NCBI GenBank assembly: GCA_017607445.1 | Contig: JAEVHH010000001.1 | Location: 7,812,001-7,876,000, forward strand | From: Histoplasma ohiense | Lineage: Eukaryota > Ascomycota > Eurotiomycetes > Onygenales > Ajellomycetaceae | Direction of reading: 5' to 3' | Length of the DNA: 64,000 bases | Part shown: piece by piece, positions 48,390 to 59,789 of the stretch | Position numbering within the stretch: position 1 is the first letter of the stretch | Layout of the letters: every line of letters starts with the position of its first letter | Translations under genes and position numbers: made by a program | The notes under the pieces: generated by a model | What the model was told of the DNA's origin: nothing | The model's database searches: none | What the model saw: the letters and a program-made list of their open reading frames with translations, nothing else

Positions 48390-49679
48390 ATGATAATCAT
48401 TATGGATATCTTCAACCAACACTCATTTCTTGTATTCAAACTGAATGAAATGCAACTGATTTCTGAAGATCTATGAGAAGCAGTATATAGAGCAGCAGCT
48501 CTCATATCTGAGAATGACAAACTTCTTATTCACAACATCTTGTTGAAGAAGATATTGGCAATGTGTAATCTTTATCAAACAGAGCTTGAGATGCAGAAGA
48601 AATGTCAGTGTGTGAAAGCTGCTCAGCAATGAGCAGCAGATGCTGTGAGCTTTGCAGATAGTCTCACAAATATCAGAAATGAGTGAGACACTCAGATGAC
48701 TGATCTGTGCTGAGAACTGAAGCATATATATCTTGAGACTGAATGTTCAGCAACACTCAAGATCTCACTGTATAGCTTAATCAACTCTTCAAATATCAAC
48801 ATCCCATCTAACAACTCTGACTCAGCATATACAGCATGAACAGTGTTCCCTGAGAATACATCAATCATCACAGAATATATCAAGCCAGATGATCTATCTA
48901 ACTCATCATGCTTCAATAATGAGTGTAAGAACAACACTGCTCTCAACTGATTGAATCAGATGTGTTCACACTATCACATAAAGTGTGAGCTCACAGAATG
49001 ACAACTCACTGAATTACAGCAGATTTTGTATGCAGTATCTATTCTCAAGAAAAAAGCTAGATCTCTTTGAATAACAGCTGAGAAGTTGAACATGGAAGTA
49101 TCTGACAAGTATGAGTTATCATGAAAGTGAGATGATTTCACAAGTTGAATCCTGCATAACTTCAAAGAATTAGACATCAAAGACAAACATTATGAATGCT
49201 TTGTAGAATGCAAGCAAGAAGAAGATCTTGTATTATACTACATTCATTTCAGATTGTGTTATTTTGTGATGAATCAAGAGCTCTCAACATTTTTCTATCT
49301 ACAAATCTTTGTACATGCCTTAGATACTGATCTATACACCATGTGGAAGTGTCTTAACCCACAGCCACAGATGATGGAGGAAATGTATGAAATACTACTC
49401 TTGAGAGAACAAGCAAGCAAGCTGTGAAAGCAAGCAGTAGAGATGCAGATGAATGCAAGAAGATTCACATCTACATTCACTACTTCATCATCAAAACACT
49501 CAGATGTGATGAATATCAATCTCAATGCTATCATGAGAGTCTCAAACCTCTTCAAGAAGAATTCATCAGAGTGAGTAGTCTGATGTCATGAATATAGAGT
49601 GTGCTTTCACTGTGGTTGACAGAATCATAACACAAAAGATTGCTGTAATCATCTTCAAAAGAAGAAGTTAAAAAACTAG
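48390..49679 (+). pseudogene. Gag of element F
   Basis: 430 codons from ATG 48390 to TAG 49677-49679 in one frame. I counted about fifteen in-frame TGA and no TAA/TAG before the end, against a single TGG. The C-terminal zinc knuckle CFHCGWQNHNTKDC (with TGA read as W) fits C-x2-C-x4-H-x4-C at about 49597-49645. The central part has a helical capsid-like character. The sequence is diverged from gag of families A, C and E. Confidence 0.8.
49670..49676 (+). other. Gag-pol -1 frameshift site of element F
   Basis: Codons TTA AAA AAC TAG: the heptamer A AAA AAC in phase and directly before the gag stop. The -1 frame (CTA GAG AGA) stays open to the C4 insertion. Confidence 0.75.
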
Positions 49680-49908
49680 AGAGATCAGCAGAATCAGAAA
49701 TATTTGCTGATCAATTACTAAAGATCTCTGATGTAGATGAGTTGTCTGTGTTAGATAATTCTCTGAATTCTACAAAGATTAAACAGAAGAGAGATGAAGA
49801 GATGAGTGCAGAAGAGAAAGTAAATGAACATCTGAACATTATAGAACTGAATACACTGATGTATAGAGAATATCTGAGACAGAAAAGAGAAATGACAGTG
49901 AAGGTAAT
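49676..49908 (+). pseudogene. Start of pol of element F
   Basis: The -1 frame after the heptamer is free of stops to 49908 and ends with REMTVKVI, which looks like the strand preceding the protease active site. It is cut by C4. Confidence 0.65.
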
Positions 49909-50179
49909 TGTAAGAGATGGTTGTAGGTATAATTATGAGAGTAGTGTGAAGTACGCATGTAGGATGTTAAGAAGGTAGCAATCTCTATTATTCAAAGCTA
50001 ATCACTGATCTTCTAATATCTACAGATATCAGTGAGCATTATATAGACAACTACCACACACTACAGCTGTCTATGATGCTGTGTGCTATGTCCCTCTTCA
50101 TTAATTCTGATGTGTTCTGTGTTCTTCTATTGCCACATAGCTATTTTCTAATATAGATATCTCCATTGCATCTATTACA
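49909..50179 (-). repeat. 3' LTR of C4
   Basis: 271 bp, tgtaagagatgg...ctattaca. Confidence 0.92.
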
Positions 50180-50722
50180 ATTATCTTCCTTCTTCAAAGG
50201 CCTGGTCCTCAGAGCTTCTTACTGCAATGTGTGAAGTTTGTAACATGTGCTGCATGGTTAATATTGTATAGAGTTTGCAGAATTGGGTCAGATTAATTGT
50301 TGAGATTAATTCTGAAGTGTTGCTGTTTCAGGAGAATATTTTTTCATCTCTGATGTCAATGCAGTTCAATCACAATTTAGATACAACTTCTGAACCCCTT
50401 TCCTTTGACTTTTACATCAAAAAGTCATATCCTAACAAAATCATCACCATCATCACCATCAATGATTTTTTACTTAAAAAGAATACATCAATTTATCAAA
50501 CAAAGTACACTGTATCTTTCTATGTAATTTTTATTGTGAAATTTGAAGTTTTGATTGCATGATTGTATTTTCCATTTTGGGTTGAGTTTTGTGTTGTTGT
50601 AATCTCTTTGATCAACATTGTAATATTGATTCCAATCTCCAACATCTGTTTTTCTTTCTTGTTGTTTTTGCTTTTCCTCCTTCTTTGAATAAGGTCTTGA
50701 TACTAATTAAAGTTATGATAGA

Positions 50723-51873
50723 ATGTCAGAACCAGCTGTTTCCATTGCTGATTTGAAGTCTATGAAGGATGATATGCTGTCTGCCATCAAGAGCATTTGC
50801 TTGGGTTGTCTGGAGAGATTGCAGAACCCCTCAGTATACCCTTGCTTTGTGAACAATGAACAGACACACTGTCACATCTGCCATATATCAAATAGAAGTT
50901 GTGCTGCTGTAAGTTTTCTTAAACTGAGGTTGTTATGAGTGCTAACAGGTTATAGATGTCTGAGCACTTTCACAAAATCAGTCAATTTTTGATCAATGAA
51001 TTTCACAAGATACTGCTCTTCAATGAAGTTTCAGATGAGAGATTTGCCACATATCAAACTGCTATTGCAAGATTTGTACTTGATGTGCAGGTCTACAAGA
51101 ACATAGATGGAATTCTAGAATTCTATATGAACTCTGATGATCTGTTGTCACAGCAGAGTGTGGCATTCAATCATAGCAGTGTTTCAGAAAGCATGTTTTC
51201 ATATTCTGCTATTACATCAGTGTCATTCTCACTGAGCCAAGATCTTGATACATTATTTGAGTTGACTGATAATGTAGACAAAGATGAGGAAGTGAACAGT
51301 TTCATTGAAGTGTTAGAAAGAAACACAGCAGCATATTGCTGTCATTGTATTCAACATTTGACAACATCCCCCCACCATCATTGTGAGTCTGCTGAGAGTC
51401 AATGCAAAAAATGCAAACACTGCTCAGTGATGAAGCACATCTGCATTTCAGTAAGTTATTATTCAAAACAAATGTTTTTATGATATATAATATTAACTTT
51501 CTATTAGATGCCAGCAGATGTCATTGAATTGACTCAGACAGTTATCAACACTGCTGAGAATCTAATTGTTGCTGATGTGAACATTTCAAACATTAACATT
51601 TTGCAGAACACTGTGACTGCAGTGGTTAGATTCTTTGCTGTGAAGATTCAGAAGATTCAACAAGACAGTTCTTCTGAGACTTCAGCTGAAACAGTGATTG
51701 ATGAGATTCTGATGATTACATTGCTGATTGCAGCTCTCAAGTCATCATTGAAATGTCATGCTTCATCAGTTGAGAAAATCTGAAATAATAAGCAGGTTTG
51801 TCTTGATGACAATTTCTCAAATAACACTGATCAAGCTGAGACAGATCTGTTTTTTAATCTCTGGATGAAATAA
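50723..51873 (+). CDS. Convergent spliced cysteine-module gene (C4 copy, nearly intact)
   Basis: Exons 50723-50908, 50956-51450 and 51508-51873 (186, 495, 366 nt; 348 residues). Exons 1 and 2 are completely open, and exon 3 has one TGA (51781-51783) where C1 keeps TGG. The first module has cysteines at residues 26, 29, 41, 50, 53 and 60; the second occupies the last about 40 residues of exon 2 (CCHC...C...CKHC...C). Both donors are GTAAGT two codons after the last cysteine, and both acceptors are TAG before ATG. Between the modules lies a conserved acidic helical region with INEFHKILLFNEVSDERFAT and LSQDLDTLFELTDNV. It ends with TAA 13 bp from the convergent pol stop. Protein function is unknown; DNA or RNA binding through zinc is a guess from cysteine spacing. 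Confidence 0.75.
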
Positions 51874-51886
51874 GTATATTCAGCTG

Positions 51887-54800
51887 TCATTGTCATCTTC
51901 TTCATTTTCATTTACTAACTAACTTCTGATAGATTTTATTAAACTGTTTCAAGTACTTCTGACTGTTCATCAAGTTTTTCTCAGATTCCCAAGAATTGTC
52001 TGTGTCTGTACAATCTTTTCATTTGACAAGATACTGTGTTTGACTATGATACTGACATTTGTCTAATATAGCTTCAACTTTTCATTTCTCTTGCACATCT
52101 ATAATTATCAGTTCTGCTTGTGGGATTTGTCTGTTGTATGTGTGATATGGTTTGAGAAGAGAAATATGGAATATGAAATGAATTTCTTTATATTGTAGTA
52201 TGAGTTTCAGTTTGTACATCTGTGTACTGTAGATATCAATTATTTGAAAGAGACTCAAAAATCAATGATCTAGTTTGAGTGAGAATCACAAGATGGATAT
52301 ATTTTTTGCATGCAGCATTACTCAATCCTCTATCTTAAAGTTTTTTGATATATGACACTGATCATAATACTTTTTCTCAGCTGCTTTGACAGCTTTCAGA
52401 CATTCTCAGATTTTGTTCTCCACTTACTTCATTCATTCCACTTGTTTCATCACTGATTTTGACACACTCATGCTTGGAGGTTCCACATCTATGCAAAGTT
52501 CAGTTGGTCGGCTGATCATTGCTTCAGATGATGTCATTTTTATTGATGCATGGAAGGCATTGTTATATGCTCATTGCATCAGAGGAATTCATTCTATCCA
52601 ATTATCTTGCTGATAGCTGCAATATGTGTGAAGATAATGTTCAATCACCTGGTTCAATTGTTCTGTCTGGCCGTCGGTTTGCGGGTGGAATGCCATTGAT
52701 AATTTTCATCAGACATGGAGCAGATAACACAATGTCAATCAAAACTTGCTATTTATTAATGAATCTCAGTCATTAATAATGTTCACAGGTAGGCCAAAGT
52801 TCTTCACAATTCTTCATACAATAATGTTCATAAGTTCTTCTGCTTCTAGCTCTGAAGATGTGGACACAATTATGACTCATTTGATGAATAAATCAACAAA
52901 TACAACAATAGCATTATAGATTTGACTTCTCTTTTTATTATCTGATAGGCCTTCAATAAAGTTTATGCTAATTGTATGTCATTTCTTATCTGACACTGAA
53001 TGTGATTGTAGCAACCTGTACAGCTTGTGCTGTGGTATCTTGACACATTGACAAATATTGCAAGTTCTCACATATTCTGCAATCTCATCACTCATACCAT
53101 GCCACAAGTACTTGCATTTGATTGCTTTGATGGTTTTGTCACATCCAAAATGGCCATCTTGGAAATCATCATGATTCATTTTCATTATTTCATGCTTTAC
53201 AGTCTTGTCTTGTGATATATAGACTTTATCATCTTTTCTGAGCAGATCATCTTTATCTACTGCTCAGATTGAACAATTATTTATACTAGTGTCACTCATC
53301 TCTAGTCTTCTGCAAAGTTCAGACATATCAGTGTCTCTATTCTGAATCTGCAGTAAGAGTTCAATGATAGATTCAGCTATTTCTTTGCAATAGACTGTCT
53401 CAGACTCAAATATCTTGACAGCTAGAATTCATAGCATCAGAGTCTCTAGATTTAATCTCATAATATCTGCAATCTCATTCTCATCTGCAGATGTGTTCTT
53501 TATTCTGCAGAAGTTGTTATCATCAATGACTACAGACTTCTTCACTCAACAATTTTCATTAACTTGCAGATCTTTTTGCATCATCTTGACATATTGATCT
53601 AACTTTGTGTTTTCTTTTATCTTTAGTGATTTAAAAATCCTCTTACACAGCTTCTCTTGCAGAGTAGAGAGCTCTGTCAAGAGAGCTGTGTGTTTTACAA
53701 AATCTGAATGACAACTTGATGCATCTGTGAGATTATTTTTCTCAGAACAGTGCTCTATTTCAAAATCAAATGCTGAGAGTATTTCCATTCAGTGAATCTG
53801 ACACTCATTTAGCTGCTTCATTGTCATGAAGCACTGAAGATTAGCATGGTCAGATAAAACAGTTATTGAATGTCTGCTATTATGTAAGTAGTGGCATCAT
53901 TGTCTGAAAGCTTCTACAATCAGCAATATTTCTAGATCATATGTTTGATAACATCTTTCTGTTTCTGTGAGCTTTCTAGATCAAAACACAATTAAGTGTC
54001 AGTGATCATCATCCATTAATTGTGATATTACTACAGCAATTACAACACCAGATCCATTCATTTCTATACAGAGTTTTCACTGTGGATCAAAGTGAACCAA
54101 CAATGATGCTTTTGTAAAGCATTCTTTTAACTGCAAAATTGTGTGCTTGCAGTTTTCATCTAACTGAACAGATGTATTATTCTTCCCTCTTTTCATTTTG
54201 TAACCTTTTAACAATTCAGTCAGAGATGCTGTTATTATCAAGAACTTGTATATGAATCAACAATAGAAATTGACAAATTCTAGAAATATTTGTAATTCAT
54301 TTATAGTTCACAGTTCTGGTCAATCTAGAATCATGTCAACACAGTGTTTCTTGACAGTAATGCTCTGTATGATAACCACAAAACTCAAAAATTCAATTTC
54401 TGTTGTGTGGAACATACACTTACTAAGTTTGGCATATAGTCTTCATCGCCTTAACCGTTCCAGCACATTCTTAACATGGACGACATGTTCATCAAGCATG
54501 TTTGAATAGATTACAATATCATCAAGATAAGCCACATAATATACATCTAAAAAATCACTGAGGGCTTTGTTGATATAAGATTGGAAGGTCACAGGAGCAT
54601 TGATTAGCTCAAAAGATAAGACTAGATATTCAAAGTGTTCATATCATATTCAAAATGCTGTTTTTCATTCATCTCTCATTCATATGCAAATTCTATGATA
54701 TGCGTCTCTAAGGTCCAGTTGTATATATATTTTGGCATCTGCTAATCTATCAAGTATTTCACTTATCAAGGGCAGTGGGTATCAATTCTTGACTGTTATT

Positions 54801-55636
54801 TCATTCAATCCTCAATAATCCACACAAAGATGCAGGGTTCCATCTTTCTTGGGCACAAATAATACTGGCACACTGGCTGAGCTCTTGGACAGACATATTC
54901 AATTCTTCTCTAACATCTTTTCAATATATTCTCAGAGGACAGAGAGTTCTTGAGGTGATAGATTATATATCAGTTGATATGGGGATTTCTTGCCAGGTTT
55001 GAGCTCTATAGCATGATCATGAGATGCATGTTCTGCATCAGATATGTCTTCTCAGAATACATCAAGATAATTTTTATAATCATCTGAGATATTTGACTCA
55101 GTTGCTGCACTCACAGCTTGTAATGATAAGGCAGCAAATATAATATTGCCATCATCAATTAGTATTGCAAATTCTTTAGCAGTATTCAGATGCATGTGGT
55201 TAATATTCAACACTTTTCTATAGATTCAGCATCTTCACACTCAGTTGATATCAGGGTTCACAGCTTCCAACCACAGCATGTCCAAAATTATGTCATATCC
55301 ACTAATGTCAGCCTCTTCAAAATGGTGGAATTCTTCTCAGAGGACATGTTCATCATCAATAATCTTCATTACAGCTCTTCATTGTTTATATGATTTAATC
55401 TTATGATTATCAACTGCTTTCACTACTTTTGATTTATCTTCTATCTTTGAGAAATATTTTGATGCCCAGGCATGGGACACAAAGTTCACATCTGCATCAG
55501 AATCCACTAGCATTCACATCATTGACCATCTCACTTCTGTCAGCATCTACATATTCATCATCAATAATCATTTATCTCACAGTCTAGTTGTTCATATTCT
55601 CAATGCAGCAGCTGCTTCTACAATTGAAATTGCTGA
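51887..55636 (-). pseudogene. Pol of C4
   Basis: 3750 bp, same length as in C1. Protease about 55510, RT YLDD intact at 54529-54518, RNase H about 54150-53550, integrase zinc domain DGHFGCDK...CNICQC about 53165-53050, integrase core, chromodomain about 52100-51930. The TGA at 51889-51887 is shared by all copies as the likely stop. Comparing copies around 51890-51920, several codons alternate between TGA and CAA and are best explained as former CGA, giving a basic C-terminal tail. Confidence 0.88.
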
Positions 55637-56676
55637 TTTTTTGCTTATCAAACTTGGTTGCACTTTTCAGAGTGTAACATTCAACAATCATTTGCAATAT
55701 GACTCTTCTTATGACAGTGAGAACACTTCTTCATTCAGTTATATTTATCTTTCTTGATTTGTTCAGTTGAACTCATTTGTTCCTCTCATTTCCTCTTGTT
55801 TCAACAGTTGCTAGATTTATCAGAACAACACTGATTCTCTACAAATATCACAGATCTTTCTTTGCAAATAGCACATCATCACTCTGATATATTTTTCTCA
55901 AAAATCTGTAGAGTTCAAAGCAACTCTTTATAGTTCTGAGGCTTTTGATTTCAACAGTTGAATTCTGTGCATAATATCTTCAATGTCTTACTACACAAGT
56001 TATCCATTCTTTGTTCTTCACTATATGAGGGTAAGTAGTATTCTCAGTCTTTGACATATTTAGAGAAATCACATATTGATTGTCATTCTTGTTGCTTCAT
56101 ATTTTGAAACTTTTGACTTGTCAATCAGTGCTGGTTCTGTGGATTGTTAATTTGCATTTCTAGATGTGATAACATATCATCAAAAGTCAACAGTGTTGCT
56201 CCTCCACATCTCTCATATAATGATACAAAATTCAACCATTTCTGCTTAACATAGATGTCAAGATAGAGTTTAGCATCATTTATCTTATGTTCTTTCTTTC
56301 AATAATACCAGCAGTGGTGTGTAAAGAGAGTTAACATGCAATCTTTATAGTTCTTGAATTCTAACATATTTTTTCCTCAATAATAGTCCTTAATCTCCAA
56401 TCTTGGTGGTGTTTCATTATCATCATTCATATTGTTCACAGATTGATTTTGCAGTGGTTCTGTGGTGATATTCTGAGTTAATTGAGACTTGATGAGAGTA
56501 TCTTCATGAATCTGCACTTCCAACTCATTGAGCTGCTGTTGTGCATGCAGAATAGCTAATTGCTGCTCTCATTCACAAATTTGATCATTCAACTGTTGCA
56601 AACACGCATTGTGATCATCAGAGGCAGTAGAAGATTCAGATTGATTTTCAAGAGATCTTGCACATATCAAAATCAT
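55618..56676 (-). pseudogene. Gag of C4
   Basis: 1059 bp from ATG 56676 to TAG 55620-55618; slippery site A AAA AAT at 55642-55636. Zinc knuckle near 55725-55684. TGA codons interrupt it as in the other copies. Confidence 0.82.
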
Positions 56677-56781
56677 CTTGTGTGTTTTAATTAATGTTGC
56701 ATGTTTTAACTAACATTGTGTGCTTTATTGTAGGTGTGTGTAACAACAGACCACTCAAATAAAGTTTAGAGTGATTAGAAT

Positions 56782-57052
56782 TGTAAGAGATGGTTGTAGA
56801 TATAATTATGAGAGTAGTGTGAAGTACACATATAGAATGTTAAGAAGATAGCAATCTCTATTATTCAAAGCTAATCACTGATCTCCTAATATCTACAGAT
56901 ATCAGTGAGCATTATATAGGCAACTACCATGTGCTACAGCTGTCTATGATGCTGTGTGCTATGTCCCTCTTCATTAATTCTGATGTGTTCTGTGTTCTTC
57001 TATCGCCATATAGCTATTTTCTAATATAGATATCTCCGTTGCGTCTATTACA
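56782..57052 (-). repeat. 5' LTR of C4
   Basis: 271 bp. The inner flank carries the shared ATTCTAATCACTC box on the minus strand. Confidence 0.92.
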
Positions 57053-57863
57053 GTGTTATTGAACACAGACACTTCAATGAAGTATATTGATGATCATATG
57101 CTAAAATGATTGTCTGATGTATGATGAGTGAAGAAATCTAAATGAATAAAGCTTTCAAACAATTGTTATCTTATCTCATCTGTGAGAATAAAGATGTTCT
57201 TGCACTTCAAAAGATGATCTTGCTGCATCTGAATGCATGTGCTTCTGAATGTAGAATACAATCCGATCTTGAGACTTGATTGATTTCAGAAGTATGATTT
57301 CTAAATTCATTGATGTACATATCATATACAGTTGACAGATTGTAAGAATCAAATTCATACAATCTTATCCATGAATATAAAATGCAGATTCCATGTGTCA
57401 GAGATGAAAGACTTGAATCTTATCACTCAACATCAAGCAAAATGAGTGCTGTATAAATCTTCAACTCAGAGTATTCTATATATCATAAGAGAATCTGAGA
57501 CAAAAGAACTGCTGTTCACAAAAGATTTAAAAAACAAAATGTATATGAAGACACTGCTTGAAAAGTATAAGAAGATCTTCTGAATGAACCTCTCATCTTC
57601 TCTGTCATCTGAAAGAGAATTCATCCATGAGATTGATATGAGAGATGTGAAGCCAATAAATTGCAATGCATACCCTCTATCACAAATGCATCTTGAGAAA
57701 TTACAGCAGCAGATAGAGGAGTTGTTGAAGAGGGGTCTTATACAATCATTCTTCAGTGTATGAGGCTTTCCAGTTCTATTTGCTAAAAAGTCAAATGGAG
57801 AATGGTGTATGTGCATCAACTATCAGATGCTCAATAAGCTCATCATCAAGAATGAATATCTAC
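57053..57863 (+). pseudogene. Protease and RT start of element F
   Basis: Continuation of F pol. Protease: LLNTDTSMKYIDD (LDTGAS-type, mutated) then NPILRLDWFQKYDF. RT N-terminus: YPLSQMHLEKLQQQIEELL, LIQSFFSVWGFPVLFAKK and NKLIIKNEYLL (TGA read as W). This is the block before the RT catalytic core. It is cut at 57863 by E3. Stops are mostly TGA with an occasional TAA. Confidence 0.75.
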
Positions 57864-58397
57864 TGTGACAGGTTAGCACCCGTTAGTAATTAACTTATGC
57901 AATCAACTCCCCTCCTGCACCCGCTTGTTCCTGGCTGTTGTGACCTCACATAACCCTCGATGTTCTTCCACTCTGTGCTCTGCACTCATGTAGTTTCTAA
58001 CAATTCTTCTGTGTAGCTCTTAACATTCTTCCACTCTGTGCTCTGCACTTGCATAGTCTCTAACAATTCTTTCATATAGCTCCTTACATTCTCCCACTCT
58101 GTGTTCCACACTCATATAGTCTCTAACAATTCTTTCATGTAGCTTTCAATGATTTCTTCACCTCACATTCCACACTTGTGTAGCTTCTAACAATTCTTAT
58201 GTGTACTTTTTAATGTTCTTCCACTCCACACTTCACTGTGGAGCAGCTTCTGATATTCTTTCATCTCAAACTTTCCTCTATAAGAATCTTCTTTGTACAA
58301 TCTTTTCTTCTGATTTCTTTTCTCTTTCTTTTCTTAATCAATTCATAATCTGTAATTAGAATAGTATCAAATCATTAATCAAAATATGCTCATTACA
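57864..58397 (+). repeat. 5' LTR of E3
   Basis: 534 bp, TGTGACAGGTTAGC...CTCATTACA, equal in length to the 3' LTR; one 63-bp unit more than E2 and one fewer than E1. Confidence 0.92.
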
Positions 58398-58775
58398 TTA
58401 TGAATTGATTCTTCTGCATTTAAGATCTGAGTGCTTTGTTATTAGTTTTTACATCTGAGTGTGTTGTTATTAGTTCTTACATCTGAGTGTGTTGTTTACA
58501 GATCTGAGTGTCTAGTCATTACAAGAGATCTCTTATGAGTCTGAGTGCTCTTATTATTAGTTATATAGATTATCATATCTAAGTGTCTGAAATACAATCA
58601 ATCATGTTCTACAAGGCCTGAGTGTCTACAAACCATAACACTGTGAATAGCATTCACAAAGAAGCTTGATCAAACTTAGCATCACAACACTGCAAATAGT
58701 GTCTGTGAGAGGATCAAGTGCCTACAAGTATTTCTTTTCTTTTTTTTTTATTATTATATGTTCTTAGATATTGAA
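58398..58775 (+). repeat. Leader of E3 with degenerate short repeats
   Basis: Starts TTATGAATTGATTCTTCTG directly inside the LTR (candidate primer site, no TGG). Imperfect repeats gttattagtt(c/t)ttacatctga follow at about 58430-58560. Confidence 0.55.
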
Positions 58776-59789
58776 ATGAACTACAAGCAATTCTACAAAC
58801 ACTCACCACATCTGAACACAGTGGATGATAACTTAGATCTACAAAGCATCCTTCAGCAGCAGACACTACAGATGATTGAATTGCAACAATAACTTGCTGA
58901 AATGAGCACTTCTGTGTTCATCATTTCTTCTACACCCACATCTCACAAAAAGCTCTCAAGAGAGAAGCTCTCAATTCTCAACAAATACAAAAGAGATCTA
59001 GTGCTCTACCTCACATGAAAGTCAAAAGTGAACATCAAATTGAACATCGATGAACAAGCAATAGACTCACTATCCAATCAAGTATGGTATATTCATAGCA
59101 GATTGAATGACAATGTGTTAGCAAAATTTCAACTCTGAATGAGTCATTGCCAGAATCATCAGCATACATCAGAGCTAGTCTTTCAACAACTCAACTTCCT
59201 CTTTCTCAATTCTACACTTCAAGTCAAGATATTAGACTGACTTAATCAAACTCATTAGATGAATATTGTGTTGACAACTTATCTTTCTGAATTCAATCAC
59301 AAGCTTCTAGAAGCAGATGGGCAAGACTGAAACAACATCATCAAGATCAACATATTGTTCAAGAACTTGAACTTTCAGTTGCATAACTGAAATATAGAGT
59401 GTTCAAAACTCTCAACATACAGCAAATTCTGTACTGATCTTTGTCTGTTGAACAACAATCTGTCTCAGTTTCACACACTTCAAAATTGCAGAGAATTCTG
59501 TCAAACAAATACATACACTTCAAACCACTCTGCAGCACTTCTCATCTTCAAATCAGAATCAATGAACTGAGTCCTACATATAAACACAAGTTGTCTGAGA
59601 ATCCTCAATATCTCAGAGAAGAACACTGTCAACTGAATCATCAGAGATGTCTGCATACACTGCAACAAGTCAGAACACTTCACAAACCAATGTCTGAATG
59701 CAATCATCTCAAATAAACCCCCCACACACATAAACACTGCATTGTCTGTGGATAGGCAAGAACAGAGAAAAGACAAGCTCTCACTCTAA
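58776..59789 (+). pseudogene. Gag of E3
   Basis: 1014 bp, ATG 58776 to TAA 59787-59789. N-terminal helical region, SREKLSILNKYKRDLVLYL, then the zinc knuckle CIHCNKSEHFTNQC (C-x2-C-x4-H-x4-C) about 59648-59690. One internal TAA near 58891 and several TGA. An ATG at 58758 in the same frame is an alternative start. Confidence 0.82.
59718..59723 (+). other. Hexa-C run at the gag-pol overlap of E3
   Basis: Gag codons AAA CCC CCC ACA at the beginning of the region where the pol (-1) frame becomes open. The run is present in E1 and E2 as GGGGGG on the plus strand. It is a candidate shift site, though it does not fit X XXY YYZ exactly. Confidence 0.35.

Larger units (their letters stand above)
49909..57052 (-). 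mobile_element. Chromovirus C4, inserted in element F
   Basis: Complete family C element, LTRs 49909-50179 and 56782-57052. No TSD: the left flank is gtaat, the right flank gtgtt. F pol is out of frame across it, so a few bases of the target were probably lost. It contains the best-preserved convergent gene. Confidence 0.93.

Noticed and set aside
57466..57819. Minus-strand open frame of 117 codons
   Set aside because: It is the shadow of the F reverse transcriptase frame on the plus strand.
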